DNA of 64,000 nucleotides from Anaerolineae bacterium (GCA_014879665.1 JACSRP010000114.1:1-64000); one strand, 5' to 3'. Shown: positions 8,779-19,275, numbered from the stretch's first letter. A program made the numbers and translations. Notes: generated by a model not told the origin, from the sequence alone.

Positions 8779-11640
8779 ATGGCTGGAAATCCTCCGGTCG
8801 ATGTACAGCGATACGGGCAAAGTATCTGGTACGACAATATTCACCGCTCCATGCTAAAAAACGGCGAATTGCAGGGGCTTATTGATCAAAGCGGCGTTCT
8901 AGGTATCACCTCCAACCCCACCATTTTTCAAAAGGCTATCAGCAGTTCCGATGATTACAATGAGGCAATTGCTTCAATGTTGGAACTGAATGCTGAAGCT
9001 ATCTACGAACAACTTGCGCTGGATGATATTCGTGCCGCGCTGGATATGCTGCGCCCAATTTATGATCGCACCGGCGGGCGCGATGGCTATGTCAGTCTTG
9101 AAGTATCCCCGCTGATCGCTAACGACTCAGAGACGACCTTTGCCGAGGCGAAGCGGCTGTTTGCGGCGCTGGCTAGGCCAAACGCCATGATCAAAATTCC
9201 TGCGACGAAAGCGGGCATTCCTGCTATTGAAGAAGCGATTGCCGCTGGAATCAATATCAATGTGACGCTGATCTTTGGGCTGGAAAATTATGGTGACGTG
9301 GCTGAGGCCTACGTGCGCGGGTTGGAGCGCCGCCGCGCCGCAGGTGGAGATGTTACCGGAATTGCTTCTGTCGCCAGCTTCTTTTTAAGCCGTATTGACG
9401 CCATGGTAGATAAGATGCTGGACAATAACATTCGCGCTGCTCAGGGTCGTGATCTGGCGCGAGTTGCCTTGAACAATAAGCTTAAGGGCAAGACTGCGAT
9501 TGCCAGTGCCAGAGTCGCATATGCGCAGTTCAAATCCGTGTTTTACGGTCAGCGATTCTCCGCGCTAAAGGCTGAAGGCGCCATGCTCCAGCAGTTGCTA
9601 TGGGCCAGCACTGGCGTGAAAAACCCGGCGTATCCCGATACCCTATACGTGGATAACTTGATCGGGCGGGATACGATCAATACCGTGCCGCCGGAAACCC
9701 TCGCAGCTTTCAAAGATCATGGTACGGTTGCCGCGACGCTCGAAGAGAACATTGGTGATGCGATAACCACGCTGGATATGCTGGCGGAAGTCGGCATTGA
9801 TCTGGCACAGATCACCTCCCGTTTACAGCAAGATGGCGTAGAAGCTTTTGTTGACTCCTTCAAGGCATTGATTGATCAGATTGAGGCGCGCCGTAATGTG
9901 TTGCAAACAGGCGTGATCCATGAGCAGGAAAGTGTGATCAGCGGGCGTCACGCCGATGTTGAAGCTGCCATTCACGATCTTGAATCAGAGCATACAAACG
10001 CACGGCTTTGGAACCGTGATGGTACGCTCTGGCGAGATCACCCGGTTGTATCCACTAAGATTGGCGGCGCATTGGGTTGGCTAGACCCTCTAACGCCGAT
10101 TGATTTCGCCCGCTTGCAGCAGCTTAGCGCGGCGGTGAAAGATAACTATGACGCTGTTATATGGATGGGTATGGGCGGCAGCGCACAACCGGCGGCGGTG
10201 TATTCGCAGGCTTTTGGCGCTCAACCCGGCTTTCCGGTGTTTTATTTGCTCAACACCACCGATCCCGATGAAATCACGCGCATAGAATCCGCTGTAGATC
10301 TTAAACGCACGCTCTTTGTGGTTGCCAGCAAGTCTGGCGAAACTTTTGAAACGCTGGCGCTGTATCGTTATTTCTTTGAAAAAGCCGGGCGGGAAGGTAG
10401 CCAGTTTGTAGCGGTGACCACGGCCGGATCACGGCTAGATCAACTTGCAGGAGAGGGCAATTTCCGCGAGGTTTTTCATGAGTCGCCAGACAGCCTTGGC
10501 AGTTACAGCGCGTTGGGATATGTCGGGTGGGTGCCAGCCGCGCTGCTTGGCATAGACTTTGATCGCCTGCGTACCAGCGTTGAGCGTATGTTAAAGGCCA
10601 GCAGCGCACAGATTATTGCCGCTTCGCATCCGGGTATTTCTCTGGGCGCAGTGCTCGGCGCAGTCAGTGCCAATGGGCAGGACAAGCTCACGGTATTCAC
10701 TAGCCCCTCAATCGCCGCGTTCACGCCGTGGGTTGAACACTTGATTGCCGAAAGTACCGGCAAAGAAGGCCGCAGCATTTTACCGATCACCGGCGGCACT
10801 GTGGGCAAGCCCCATGATTACTCCACAGACCGGTTGTTCATCTATATTCGGGTTGAGAATGACAATAACGCCGAAATAGACAGTGAAATTTTAGCCATGC
10901 AGGGGGCGGGACATCCAGTAGTTACCCTGCGTCTGCGCGACGAATATGCGCTTCCCGGCGAATTTTTCCGCTGGATGTATGCGGCTGCGATTGCAGCAAA
11001 GCTGTTTCAGGTCAACCCGTTTGATTCCCCCAACATCAATGAAGGGCGACAAATATTTGAGCGTCTGCTTGCAGATTTGCGACAGGATGGCAAGGTTCCA
11101 GAGCAAGCCCCGCTTGTTGCAGAATCGCAAGTTTCCTTATTTGCTTCGCCTCAGATTTCGACTGCTTTACGCGATCTTGCGGGTGATCAGGGGTTTGATG
11201 CGAATACCGCGGTTGGCCTGCTGGCCGCACAGCTAAACGCGACGACTACCGGTGAGTTTTTTGCTATTCTGACCTACTTGCCGCCAACAGATTCCCTGAA
11301 AACGGCGTTGGAAGACCTGCGCCGCCGTTTACGTCACTCGACCCGTCGTGCCATCGCGCTCAGCTTTGGGCCAGAATATCTGCACAATACCGGGCAGCTG
11401 TACAAGGGCAGCGGCAAAAATGGCGTCTTTATCGTCATCACCGCCGATAATGCCAGCTATCTACCCGTACCCGGCGAGCCGTTTAGCTTCGGCGATGCGC
11501 ATCGGGCGCTGGCGCTTTCAGATGTTGAAGCCCTGCAATCACAGGGATACCGCGTCCTTCGCCTGCATGGTGCTGCGCCAGAGGCGGCGGTGAAGCTGTT
11601 GAGCGACGCTGTCAATGTGGTCATGAAGCGGCGGGCCTAG
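8779..11640 (+). CDS. Bifunctional transaldolase / glucose-6-phosphate isomerase fusion
   Basis: N-terminal transaldolase (GITSNPTIFQKAI, MIKIPAT, NVTLIF), C-terminal PGI (WMGMGGSAQPA, SKSGETFETL, EGRSILPITGG). Confidence 0.93.
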   Translation: MAGNPPVDVQRYGQSIWYDNIHRSMLKNGELQGLIDQSGVLGITSNPTIFQKAISSSDDYNEAIASMLELNAEAIYEQLALDDIRAALDMLRPIYDRTGGRDGYVSLEVSPLIANDSETTFAEAKRLFAALARPNAMIKIPATKAGIPAIEEAIAAGININVTLIFGLENYGDVAEAYVRGLERRRAAGGDVTGIASVASFFLSRIDAMVDKMLDNNIRAAQGRDLARVALNNKLKGKTAIASARVAYAQFKSVFYGQRFSALKAEGAMLQQLLWASTGVKNPAYPDTLYVDNLIGRDTINTVPPETLAAFKDHGTVAATLEENIGDAITTLDMLAEVGIDLAQITSRLQQDGVEAFVDSFKALIDQIEARRNVLQTGVIHEQESVISGRHADVEAAIHDLESEHTNARLWNRDGTLWRDHPVVSTKIGGALGWLDPLTPIDFARLQQLSAAVKDNYDAVIWMGMGGSAQPAAVYSQAFGAQPGFPVFYLLNTTDPDEITRIESAVDLKRTLFVVASKSGETFETLALYRYFFEKAGREGSQFVAVTTAGSRLDQLAGEGNFREVFHESPDSLGSYSALGYVGWVPAALLGIDFDRLRTSVERMLKASSAQIIAASHPGISLGAVLGAVSANGQDKLTVFTSPSIAAFTPWVEHLIAESTGKEGRSILPITGGTVGKPHDYSTDRLFIYIRVENDNNAEIDSEILAMQGAGHPVVTLRLRDEYALPGEFFRWMYAAAIAAKLFQVNPFDSPNINEGRQIFERLLADLRQDGKVPEQAPLVAESQVSLFASPQISTALRDLAGDQGFDANTAVGLLAAQLNATTTGEFFAILTYLPPTDSLKTALEDLRRRLRHSTRRAIALSFGPEYLHNTGQLYKGSGKNGVFIVITADNASYLPVPGEPFSFGDAHRALALSDVEALQSQGYRVLRLHGAAPEAAVKLLSDAVNVVMKRRA

Positions 11641-11776
11641 CGACCGCAAAATTGTATTCAATTGTGCATAAATATTTCGTCAGAATTAAGTGCGGGCTGT
11701 TTACAAGCTGGCACTCTTAGCGTATGATTGCTAACTGGTGATTTCGATCACAATGATCTTTCTGAGGTAGGGGAAT

Positions 11777-12112
11777 ATGCCAGTTTATACGTACCGTCGT
11801 GAAGATGGGACGACGTTTGATTACCGCCAGAAATTTAGTGATGCTTCGCTGACGGTTGATCCTGAAACGGGAGAGCCAGTGACGCGCATTGTGCAGGCGG
11901 CTGGCATCATTTTCAAAGGCAGCGGGTTCTATATCAACGATAGTAAGGGCGCTTCAAAAACCAGCACGACCGCGCCTGCTGCATCTAAAAATGGCAGCAA
12001 AGACAGTAAAGAAGCTAAAGATAGCAAGGAAACCAAAGCCGAACCAGCGCCAGCAAAGGAGAAGACGCCAGCGCCGGCTAGTACCAGCACATCATCGGCG
12101 GCTGCCGATTAA
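11777..12112 (+). CDS. FmdB-like regulatory protein lacking the zinc-binding cysteines
   Basis: MPVYTYRREDGTTFDYRQKFSD...VTRIVQAAGIIFKGSGFYINDSKG matches the FmdB framework; no Cys present; Lys/Ala/Ser-rich tail. Confidence 0.75.
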   Translation: MPVYTYRREDGTTFDYRQKFSDASLTVDPETGEPVTRIVQAAGIIFKGSGFYINDSKGASKTSTTAPAASKNGSKDSKEAKDSKETKAEPAPAKEKTPAPASTSTSSAAAD

Positions 12113-12133
12113 ATCGGCCATGCTTGAAAATAT

Positions 12134-12163
12134 AAACGGGAAAGATTAGCTTTCCCGTTTTTG
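12134..12163 (+). terminator. Rho-independent terminator
   Basis: AAACGGGAAAG-ATTAG-CTTTCCCGTTT TTG. Confidence 0.85.
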
Positions 12164-12182
12164 ATTCCCGGGATTTTTAGGT

Positions 12183-12977
12183 TCAGCCGCTCAATTTTTT
12201 GATGGCTTCAACTGCTGCTTCCTGTACTAAGGTGCTTTCGTCCCCTAGAGCCTGCGTCAGCGCATCAACCACCGTCTGATCTCCAAACTCACCCAGTGCA
12301 ACAGCGGAAGCGCGGCGCACCCATTCATTGCTGTCGGTCAGCACGGTTACCAGTACAGGGATAGCCTGCGGCTCACCAATCCGTCCCAGCGCCTCCGCCG
12401 CGACCTCACGCGCTGCGCTTTCAAGGGGCAGTTTTTCCAACGCGATTATAAGTGCCGGTACTGCGCGCGCATCGCCAATCCAACCCAGCGCATCAGCAGC
12501 CGCGCTCTGCATCAGTTCGCTATCTTCCCTGAGGATGGTGAGCAAACTTTCCACGGCGCGCCTATCACCGGTGCGGCCTAGAAGATGCAGCAGATACACC
12601 GTTTGATACGGATCGAAATGTTCACGCTTAAGGGCATCCGTTAGCTTATCGGCAGTTTCAATATCCCCGCGCTGTATCATCTTCAGCAGCCCTGCACGCA
12701 GGCGCAGCCCCAGATTCAGCTTCAGCAGCCCCCATATGCGGTTGTTCGGCTCTTGAATCAAGGTTTCAACCATCTTTGGCGCTGCTGCGGCTGCGCCGAT
12801 TTTCACCAGCGCCGAAAATGCCGCATACTGGAGTTTTGCATCTCCATGCTGTAAGCTGTTTAACAGCGCATCAACCGCAGCCGGATCGCGCAAATCACCC
12901 AGCGCCTTTGCCGCTTCGGAGCGAGTAGAGATATCCTCATTAGTCAAGGCTTCTAAATATTGTTCAATCATAACCAT
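12183..12977 (-). CDS. HEAT-repeat protein
   Basis: Repeated units ALGDLRDPAAVDALLNSL / ALGWIGDARAVPALIIAL / ALGRIGEPQAIPVLVTVL. Confidence 0.85.
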   Translation of the reverse strand: MVMIEQYLEALTNEDISTRSEAAKALGDLRDPAAVDALLNSLQHGDAKLQYAAFSALVKIGAAAAAPKMVETLIQEPNNRIWGLLKLNLGLRLRAGLLKMIQRGDIETADKLTDALKREHFDPYQTVYLLHLLGRTGDRRAVESLLTILREDSELMQSAAADALGWIGDARAVPALIIALEKLPLESAAREVAAEALGRIGEPQAIPVLVTVLTDSNEWVRRASAVALGEFGDQTVVDALTQALGDESTLVQEAAVEAIKKLSG

Positions 12978-12983
12978 CTCGTG

Positions 12984-13445
12984 TTAATTCCCAGAACTTA
13001 GCTCGTCTGAATCCAGCAGAATAGTGACCGGCCCGTCGTTGAAGATTTCAACGCGCATATTCGCCCCAAAAATACCAGTTTCTACCCGTTGAATTCCTTC
13101 GGCTTTTAACGCATTAGCGAAGGCATCCACCAGCGGTGATGCAGCATCGGGCAGCGCGGCATTGATGAAACTTGGACGCCGGCCTTTACGGGCATCGGCA
13201 TACAGCGTAAACTGCGACACGACCAGTACCCCTGCGCCAGTATCCAGAGCAGACAGGTTCATCTTGCCCTGTTCGTCTTCAAATACGCGGAGGTGAGCCG
13301 CTTTCCGTGCCATCAATGCTGCATGTGCAAGGGTATCGGAATGGGTAATGCCTACAAGTGCCACAAAGCCTTGTTCGATGCTGCCAACGATATTTTCTTC
13401 GATGAGCACGTGGCCTTGAGTGACCCGTTGAAGTAAAACGCGCAT
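12984..13445 (-). CDS. dtd: D-aminoacyl-tRNA deacylase
   Basis: MRVLLQRVTQGHVLIEE, LVVSQFTLYADARKGRRPSFINAA, ALKAEGIQRVETGIFGANMRVEIFNDGPVTILLDS; start reassigned from the longer ORF. Confidence 0.95.
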   Translation of the reverse strand: MRVLLQRVTQGHVLIEENIVGSIEQGFVALVGITHSDTLAHAALMARKAAHLRVFEDEQGKMNLSALDTGAGVLVVSQFTLYADARKGRRPSFINAALPDAASPLVDAFANALKAEGIQRVETGIFGANMRVEIFNDGPVTILLDSDELSSGN

Positions 13446-13636
13446 AGGTGTACGGCCTTCATCTGCTAGGATAGCGCGATCATACGAGAGCCGGAGAATT
13501 AGATCAATCTGACGCCGTTTTGCACAGGCCATCTGCTGGCGTACAATTAAGACGCTAATATGCAAAATATTCTTTCACAGCTTATGAAGTAGACATAATT
13601 CGCTTTATGTCTATCGCGATTGATTGAGACCAGTTA

Positions 13637-16600
13637 ATGGCCGAAGGCTTATTCGATAACCGTTACCGCTATGACTACATCTATCCGCGGGGGCGCAGTG
13701 GTGAAACCCTGCGCGCGGTAGATATAAATGAAAACGATCGCCTCGTTGTCATCAAGCGCCCCGCGCCGCAAGACGCGCCACCCATTCGCGCCGGGCAGGA
13801 AGTCAGTATCCTCGCCGAGCGCAGGGCGTTACAAAAGCTCGCCGGTCAGCCCGCCTTAACCGCGCTGTTGGGCAGCGGTCAGTTCAACGTGGGCGGCGTT
13901 GCCCATCAGTACATCGTCATCGAACGCGCCGAAGGCTATATCGTCGAAGACCTTGTGATCGAGCTGGCATCAGCAGGCGAGCGCATGCCAGAGCTGGAAA
14001 TGCTGGTGGTGATTGACCGGCTGCTTGAACTTCTTGAAGCTGCCCACACGAACGATATTGTTTATAACGATGTTGATACCAAGCATCTTTTCTGGAATCG
14101 CGATCAGTATCGCCTGAAAGTGATTGACTGGGGCAACGCCGTCTTTTTGGAAGGCGAGGAGAGTACGCCGCAGGGCGTCAGCCGCCTTTCGGATGTCTAT
14201 CAATTAGGCGAACTGCTGTATTTCATCGTGACTGGCGGCGGGCGGGTGGAAGTGCCGCGAAATATGAATGCCACCGATGATTTCCGGCTCAACTTTAGCG
14301 AAGATACTGAGCGCCTGCATTCGCGTTTACAGGCGATTATCAGCCGCGCTGTGCACCCGAATCCGCGCTACCGCTATCAGTCTATTTCCGAGCTGCGCAA
14401 AGACCTCTCCGACTATCGCACCCCGGTGGAGCGTGATCGCGGTGCGATTTTGAATCGCATCACTGAGCGTATGCGTCGTGAATTAAGCCGTGATGAGCTT
14501 CTGGCGCAGCTGCGCACGCTGGAGCCGGTGCGTCTTGCCGATCCCGGTTTTCCACAGGTGCGCCAGATCGAGATGGAAATTGAATCTCGCCTTTCCGATC
14601 TGCAGGTCTCTGCCGATCTGGACGCTGCGCGGATTTATCTCGAAAGTGGCAACTGGTCGCGCGCGCTTACAGTTCTTGATGAACTTCGCCCTCGCGCACG
14701 GGGTGAAACTGCGACATTGATCAACTTACTTTTAGATTGGACGACACTTTCCAGCGAAACCCCAATTTCATCGGCGGTTCCGCGTGCTGCCGTGCAGGAA
14801 GCTGTCTCGCTGATGTTTGAAGACGATGCCGCCGAAGCCGCACGCATTCTCGTGACTCAAACCGAAGGTGATGACCGCGCTTTAGCCTTCCAATGGCTTC
14901 TGGCAGAGCGAATCTCCGCGCACATTCCGGAAATCATGCTGCTGCGCCCGAACCTGTATCGTTTACAGGTGGCGCTAGCCGAGCTTTCGCATGATGGACT
15001 GCCTGTCGGTGAGCCGCGCGCCTTGCTTAATGAAATCAATGCTTCGCTAGATCAATTGACTGGCTCCACCAGTAACACCGTGATTGAACTCCGTGACGGT
15101 TTCCGCCTAGTGGTAGAACAGCTCAAAACGCTGGAACAGATGCTTGAGGTTTCCAATAGTAGTTATCACCTGCCAAATAAGCTGCTGCCAATCACCGCGC
15201 TAACGAGGGCGATTAATGCGGCGATGGCGCTGGCAGACAACATGCACGTGATTGGCAAACAGGCGATCTCCAGCCCGCGCGAGGCGCTTGGCGCCGTGGA
15301 TCATTCTCGCCAGATTGTGCCTGCTGCTCCGGCATGGGACGCAGTAGCGCATGAATTGGATGGCCTGTATCAGGTGCTCAGTGGCATGGAGACCTACATT
15401 CCCGCAGCCGATGGTCTGGATATTTTCGAATGGTTGCAAGGCGCTCACGCCGACCTCGAACCATTTAACGCCGGGCTGTTCGATGAAAGCCTTGCTGGTA
15501 TGGTGGATCGCCTAGGGCAGGCGCAGTTGCACTGGGAACAATATGAGGTGGCGGTGGTGCATGGCCGCAAGGGCGATTGTGTCGTGCTCCTGCAATCAAT
15601 GGAAGAGTCATTGCGGCGGATTGCGCCTGCGCTGGCGTCGTGGTTGGGGCAGCTGCGGTCAGTGGTGCGTAATACCGGCTACGTTGAACGCAACGCGCTC
15701 TTTGGCGCGTTAGGCCGCGCGCTTGCCGATGGCTGGGAAAATTTTGACCGCGGTCGGTTGCCGGATGCCGAGCGGTTGGGCATACAAGCCGCAGAGGCCG
15801 CGCGAACTGAAAGCGAGCGAGCCGCTGCACAGCGCCTGCGCGAACTTTCCCGGCACATGCGCGAATGGGTAGAGCGGGGCGGCATCACTGATCTACGCCG
15901 TACGCAGGAAACCCTGACTGCGGTTGAACTGCTTTATTCGCCTGATGAGATTGGATTGCGAGACAATTTTGCTGCGCAAATGCCCAGCAAAGAGATCTAT
16001 CTCAAATCCATGAGTAAGGGGTTGGCCGAGCCGCTGACCGAGCTGGGAACTGCCCCTGTGCGTATCTTCTTCGCCAATGTGGTGCTTTATGGCGCGCTGG
16101 ATGCCCGCGAAAATCGCATGGATGATGCTATGTTCTGGCACGATGCTGCCGCACGTGTATTGGGCGATTCTGGCGCCCGGCATACTGTCGTTCGTGTGTT
16201 AGAAGAATATATGCAGCAGCGGCGCGATCTTGAGGACGCGCAGACTCTCATCTCGACGGTCAATTCGTCATCTGTTTTGCAAAACCTCGAAAAGACGCGG
16301 CGTTCACTTGAAGAGAATGCACAATCAAAATTGATGTCGCCGGCTGTTCACAGCTTGCGTGAAGTGGAAGCAGCTGTGCGCGATTGGGCGGATGGTGAAT
16401 TTCGCGCCGCTGGAAATAAACTTGAAAATGCCGTAAAGTCGGTAGATGAAATTGAGCAGTCAGCACAAATCACGCTGACCCCGTATCGCGCGTGGTTGAT
16501 GAATTTGCTGATGGTTTCGGCTGAATTACATTCCAACGCCCGCAAGCTTGCGCAAATGGTGGAACGCTTGCCCGCCCATCCAACCGATGAGCTTTTGCAG

Positions 16601-17986
16601 GCGCATCTCTTCCTTGAAGAGACGACGGTGCGAGTGCTTGGTGAGCAGTACGCTGTCACGCTGCGCCAGTGGCGCGAGATGTATGAGATGTTTTCGGGCG
16701 TCTTTGCTGATCGCAGCCTGCGCAGAAGCTCCAAGCTGAACCGTCTGAACGACTTTTTTCGGGCGATGTTTATTGATCGGCACCCTGCCTATCCGTTGTA
16801 TCAGCACTGGTATGCCTTAACCGAGCAAACGCCGGAGTTTCCGGCGCCGCCAACCTCCGAGCCGATTCCCCGCATCTCTGAAGCTGATGATTTTGTGGAG
16901 ACGCCGGCACTCGCATCAGAGTCGCTGCCGCCGCTCTATGCGCGCTCGCGCCGCCGTTCTAGTCGCTGGATTGTTATGATCGGCCTGCTGGGTGGAATAG
17001 CTCTGATTGCTGCGGCGCTGGCGCTGTCTAATAATCAACCGGGTGGTGTAGATATTCCGCTCACCCGCACCATAGAAATTGCTGCGACGGACGGGCAAAT
17101 TGCGCTGGTTGGCACACCCGAAATAACTGCTGAGATTACGTTCGAACACACCCCCACTGGCGAAGCGACTGCTGCGCCAACGCGCCTGCCAACTGGAATT
17201 GGCTTGAACTTGACATCAATACCCGTGCTGGCAACCATTGGCGAGCGTCAAACTGAGACGGTTGCGCCGACACGAACCCCTTCCCAAACGCCAACTACAT
17301 CGAATACGCCCAGTCCCACATCATCGGCCACCTTTACGGCGACGAACACTTATACGCCTACATTGACGCCGTCACCTACACTGCCGCCCGGCGGGCTTCG
17401 TGGAACACAGGATTTACTCGCCTTGAGCGCAGAGCAGCGCCTGTTTGATGAAAATATCTTCTCTCAAAACTTTGAAGATGAGACATGGCGGCTTGGCAGT
17501 GGTTCCTCGCAGGGCGGGGGCACCCTGACGATTGCGCCTTCTGCATCCGTGCTGAATGAAACCTTTGGCGGGGATGCCTCAAGCAGAATTTTACAGATGG
17601 AAGCCGCGTTAGTTCTGCAATCTTATAACCCGCCGCTGCTATTGGATGGTGACGTTTTTTATGGCGTACTGCTGCGCAGCGCTGACGATCCCGATCAAGC
17701 TGTGGGCGTGCAAATCGATCTAACTTCGTCAGAAATTATGCGTATCAGCCAGTATGCAAACGGCATCACCACGCCTATTAGTCAGCGTGCGATCCCGAAT
17801 GTCCCGCTGCGTATTCGCCTGACTCGTAATCTGAATGACAATACCGTGAGCGTGTTCATCAACGATCAGCCGTTAGGTCAGGCGATCCCCTTCGTGGATC
17901 GAGACACACCGGTTGAGCCTATGTTATTTGTGCATGATGGCGGCGTGATCCTGTACGTCAACGACTGGGATATAAATTTGCGTTAA
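13637..17986 (+). CDS. Very large protein: divergent Ser/Thr protein-kinase-like domain, long helical region, single TM, Thr/Pro linker, C-terminal extracellular beta-sandwich-like domain
   Basis: VVIKRPAP (lysine), IVYNDVDTKHLFWNRDQYRLKVIDWGNAV (catalytic and DFG-like loops), TM WIVMIGLLGGIALIAAALAL, TPTRTPSQTPTTSNTPSPTSSAT linker. Confidence 0.8.
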   Translation: MAEGLFDNRYRYDYIYPRGRSGETLRAVDINENDRLVVIKRPAPQDAPPIRAGQEVSILAERRALQKLAGQPALTALLGSGQFNVGGVAHQYIVIERAEGYIVEDLVIELASAGERMPELEMLVVIDRLLELLEAAHTNDIVYNDVDTKHLFWNRDQYRLKVIDWGNAVFLEGEESTPQGVSRLSDVYQLGELLYFIVTGGGRVEVPRNMNATDDFRLNFSEDTERLHSRLQAIISRAVHPNPRYRYQSISELRKDLSDYRTPVERDRGAILNRITERMRRELSRDELLAQLRTLEPVRLADPGFPQVRQIEMEIESRLSDLQVSADLDAARIYLESGNWSRALTVLDELRPRARGETATLINLLLDWTTLSSETPISSAVPRAAVQEAVSLMFEDDAAEAARILVTQTEGDDRALAFQWLLAERISAHIPEIMLLRPNLYRLQVALAELSHDGLPVGEPRALLNEINASLDQLTGSTSNTVIELRDGFRLVVEQLKTLEQMLEVSNSSYHLPNKLLPITALTRAINAAMALADNMHVIGKQAISSPREALGAVDHSRQIVPAAPAWDAVAHELDGLYQVLSGMETYIPAADGLDIFEWLQGAHADLEPFNAGLFDESLAGMVDRLGQAQLHWEQYEVAVVHGRKGDCVVLLQSMEESLRRIAPALASWLGQLRSVVRNTGYVERNALFGALGRALADGWENFDRGRLPDAERLGIQAAEAARTESERAAAQRLRELSRHMREWVERGGITDLRRTQETLTAVELLYSPDEIGLRDNFAAQMPSKEIYLKSMSKGLAEPLTELGTAPVRIFFANVVLYGALDARENRMDDAMFWHDAAARVLGDSGARHTVVRVLEEYMQQRRDLEDAQTLISTVNSSSVLQNLEKTRRSLEENAQSKLMSPAVHSLREVEAAVRDWADGEFRAAGNKLENAVKSVDEIEQSAQITLTPYRAWLMNLLMVSAELHSNARKLAQMVERLPAHPTDELLQAHLFLEETTVRVLGEQYAVTLRQWREMYEMFSGVFADRSLRRSSKLNRLNDFFRAMFIDRHPAYPLYQHWYALTEQTPEFPAPPTSEPIPRISEADDFVETPALASESLPPLYARSRRRSSRWIVMIGLLGGIALIAAALALSNNQPGGVDIPLTRTIEIAATDGQIALVGTPEITAEITFEHTPTGEATAAPTRLPTGIGLNLTSIPVLATIGERQTETVAPTRTPSQTPTTSNTPSPTSSATFTATNTYTPTLTPSPTLPPGGLRGTQDLLALSAEQRLFDENIFSQNFEDETWRLGSGSSQGGGTLTIAPSASVLNETFGGDASSRILQMEAALVLQSYNPPLLLDGDVFYGVLLRSADDPDQAVGVQIDLTSSEIMRISQYANGITTPISQRAIPNVPLRIRLTRNLNDNTVSVFINDQPLGQAIPFVDRDTPVEPMLFVHDGGVILYVNDWDINLR

Positions 17987-18106
17987 TGATTCATGAATCA
18001 TCATGAGCGAAATTCGTCGTAAAGCGGCGAAGAATAAAGAAATTTAATGCAATAACAATGTTACACTCAGTTTACAAACGTACGTATAAGCCAGCAAACG
18101 TCAACG

Positions 18107-19249
18107 ATGCCCCAAAGCTCTCTGCCGGCTGCGCACGTCAACCTGACTATTCCACGGTTGCTGATCGTTGACGATGACCCCGGAAGCTTAACGCTTTTCG
18201 CCCGCGCATTAGGCCGCGACTGTGAAGTTACGACTGCCAGCAGCGGAGAAGCCGCGCTCGACCTCCTTCGAACGTGTTTATTCGATGTTGTTCTGCTCGA
18301 TATTATGATGCCCGGCAGCACCGGGATGGATGTTCTGCAAACGATTCGCAGTTCCGAAGCGTTAGCTGATCTGCCGGTTATCCTCATTTCCGGGCGGCAG
18401 GACAGTCAAGATGTGGTACATGGGCTTCAGCACGGCGCCAATGATTACATCTCCAAGCCGGTGAATCTCGCCGTGCTGAAAGCGCGAGTACACAATCAGC
18501 TTGCGTTGAAGCAGCTTAATGACGCCTATAAGTTGAAAATTGAAGAACTGCACGAAGCGAAAGAAATGCAGGAACGCTTTTTGCGAATTGTTTCGCACGA
18601 CCTGAAAGGGCCGTTGACCAACTTGCGCATGGCGCAGTACCTGCTGCGCGAAATTGCAGGGGATCGTCCTCAGGTTTCCTCGATTCTAGATAATATTGAT
18701 ACGACCTTGAACGATATGCATGAGTTGATACGCATTTTTCTGGATGCTTCTGCCTATCAACCGACCCGGCTCACACCGGCGCTGCAAACATTTGACGCTT
18801 CACAGGTTCTCCATAAAGTCGTAGAACAGTATTCACTAGCGGCAAATAACAAGGGAACGCAAATCCAGTACGATGATTCACCGCTGCCTGTTTACGCCGA
18901 TCCACGATTCTTCTCGCAAATTGCCAGCAACCTGATCAGCAATGCTATTAAGTACGGCCCGGTGCGTTCAACCGTGACGGTATGGTGCGAATTAAAAGAT
19001 GAATTCGCGCAGTTATGTGTTGCCGATCAGGGGCCGGGCATACCGGCGTCCGAGCGGGGCCGCCTGTTCCAGATGTTTAGCCGCCTGAGCACGAGGCCAA
19101 CGGCGGGAGAAAACAGCTCAGGATTAGGCCTGTGGATTGTGAAGATGTTGGCTGAAGCACAGGGCGGTACCGTCGGTGTAGATTGCCCGCCAGAGGGCGG
19201 CTCTATCTTCTATGCCAGAGTGCTGCGCGAGGTCGCGCGTGGGGCATAA
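18107..19249 (+). CDS. Response regulator receiver-histidine kinase fusion
   Basis: REC domain LIVDDDPGSL...VVLLDIMMPG; H-box FLRIVSHDLKGPLTNLRM; N/G boxes NLISNAIKYG, DQGPGIP, GLGLWIVKML. Confidence 0.93.
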   Translation: MPQSSLPAAHVNLTIPRLLIVDDDPGSLTLFARALGRDCEVTTASSGEAALDLLRTCLFDVVLLDIMMPGSTGMDVLQTIRSSEALADLPVILISGRQDSQDVVHGLQHGANDYISKPVNLAVLKARVHNQLALKQLNDAYKLKIEELHEAKEMQERFLRIVSHDLKGPLTNLRMAQYLLREIAGDRPQVSSILDNIDTTLNDMHELIRIFLDASAYQPTRLTPALQTFDASQVLHKVVEQYSLAANNKGTQIQYDDSPLPVYADPRFFSQIASNLISNAIKYGPVRSTVTVWCELKDEFAQLCVADQGPGIPASERGRLFQMFSRLSTRPTAGENSSGLGLWIVKMLAEAQGGTVGVDCPPEGGSIFYARVLREVARGA

Positions 19250-19275
19250 AACAATGGCTGTCCTATAGTGCGTAT

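Noticed and set aside
17270-17390. Possible tandem repeat array in the Thr/Pro-coding segment of the kinase-like gene
   Set aside because: Low-complexity protein linker (TPTRTPSQTPTTSNTPSPT); no fixed-length DNA repeat unit
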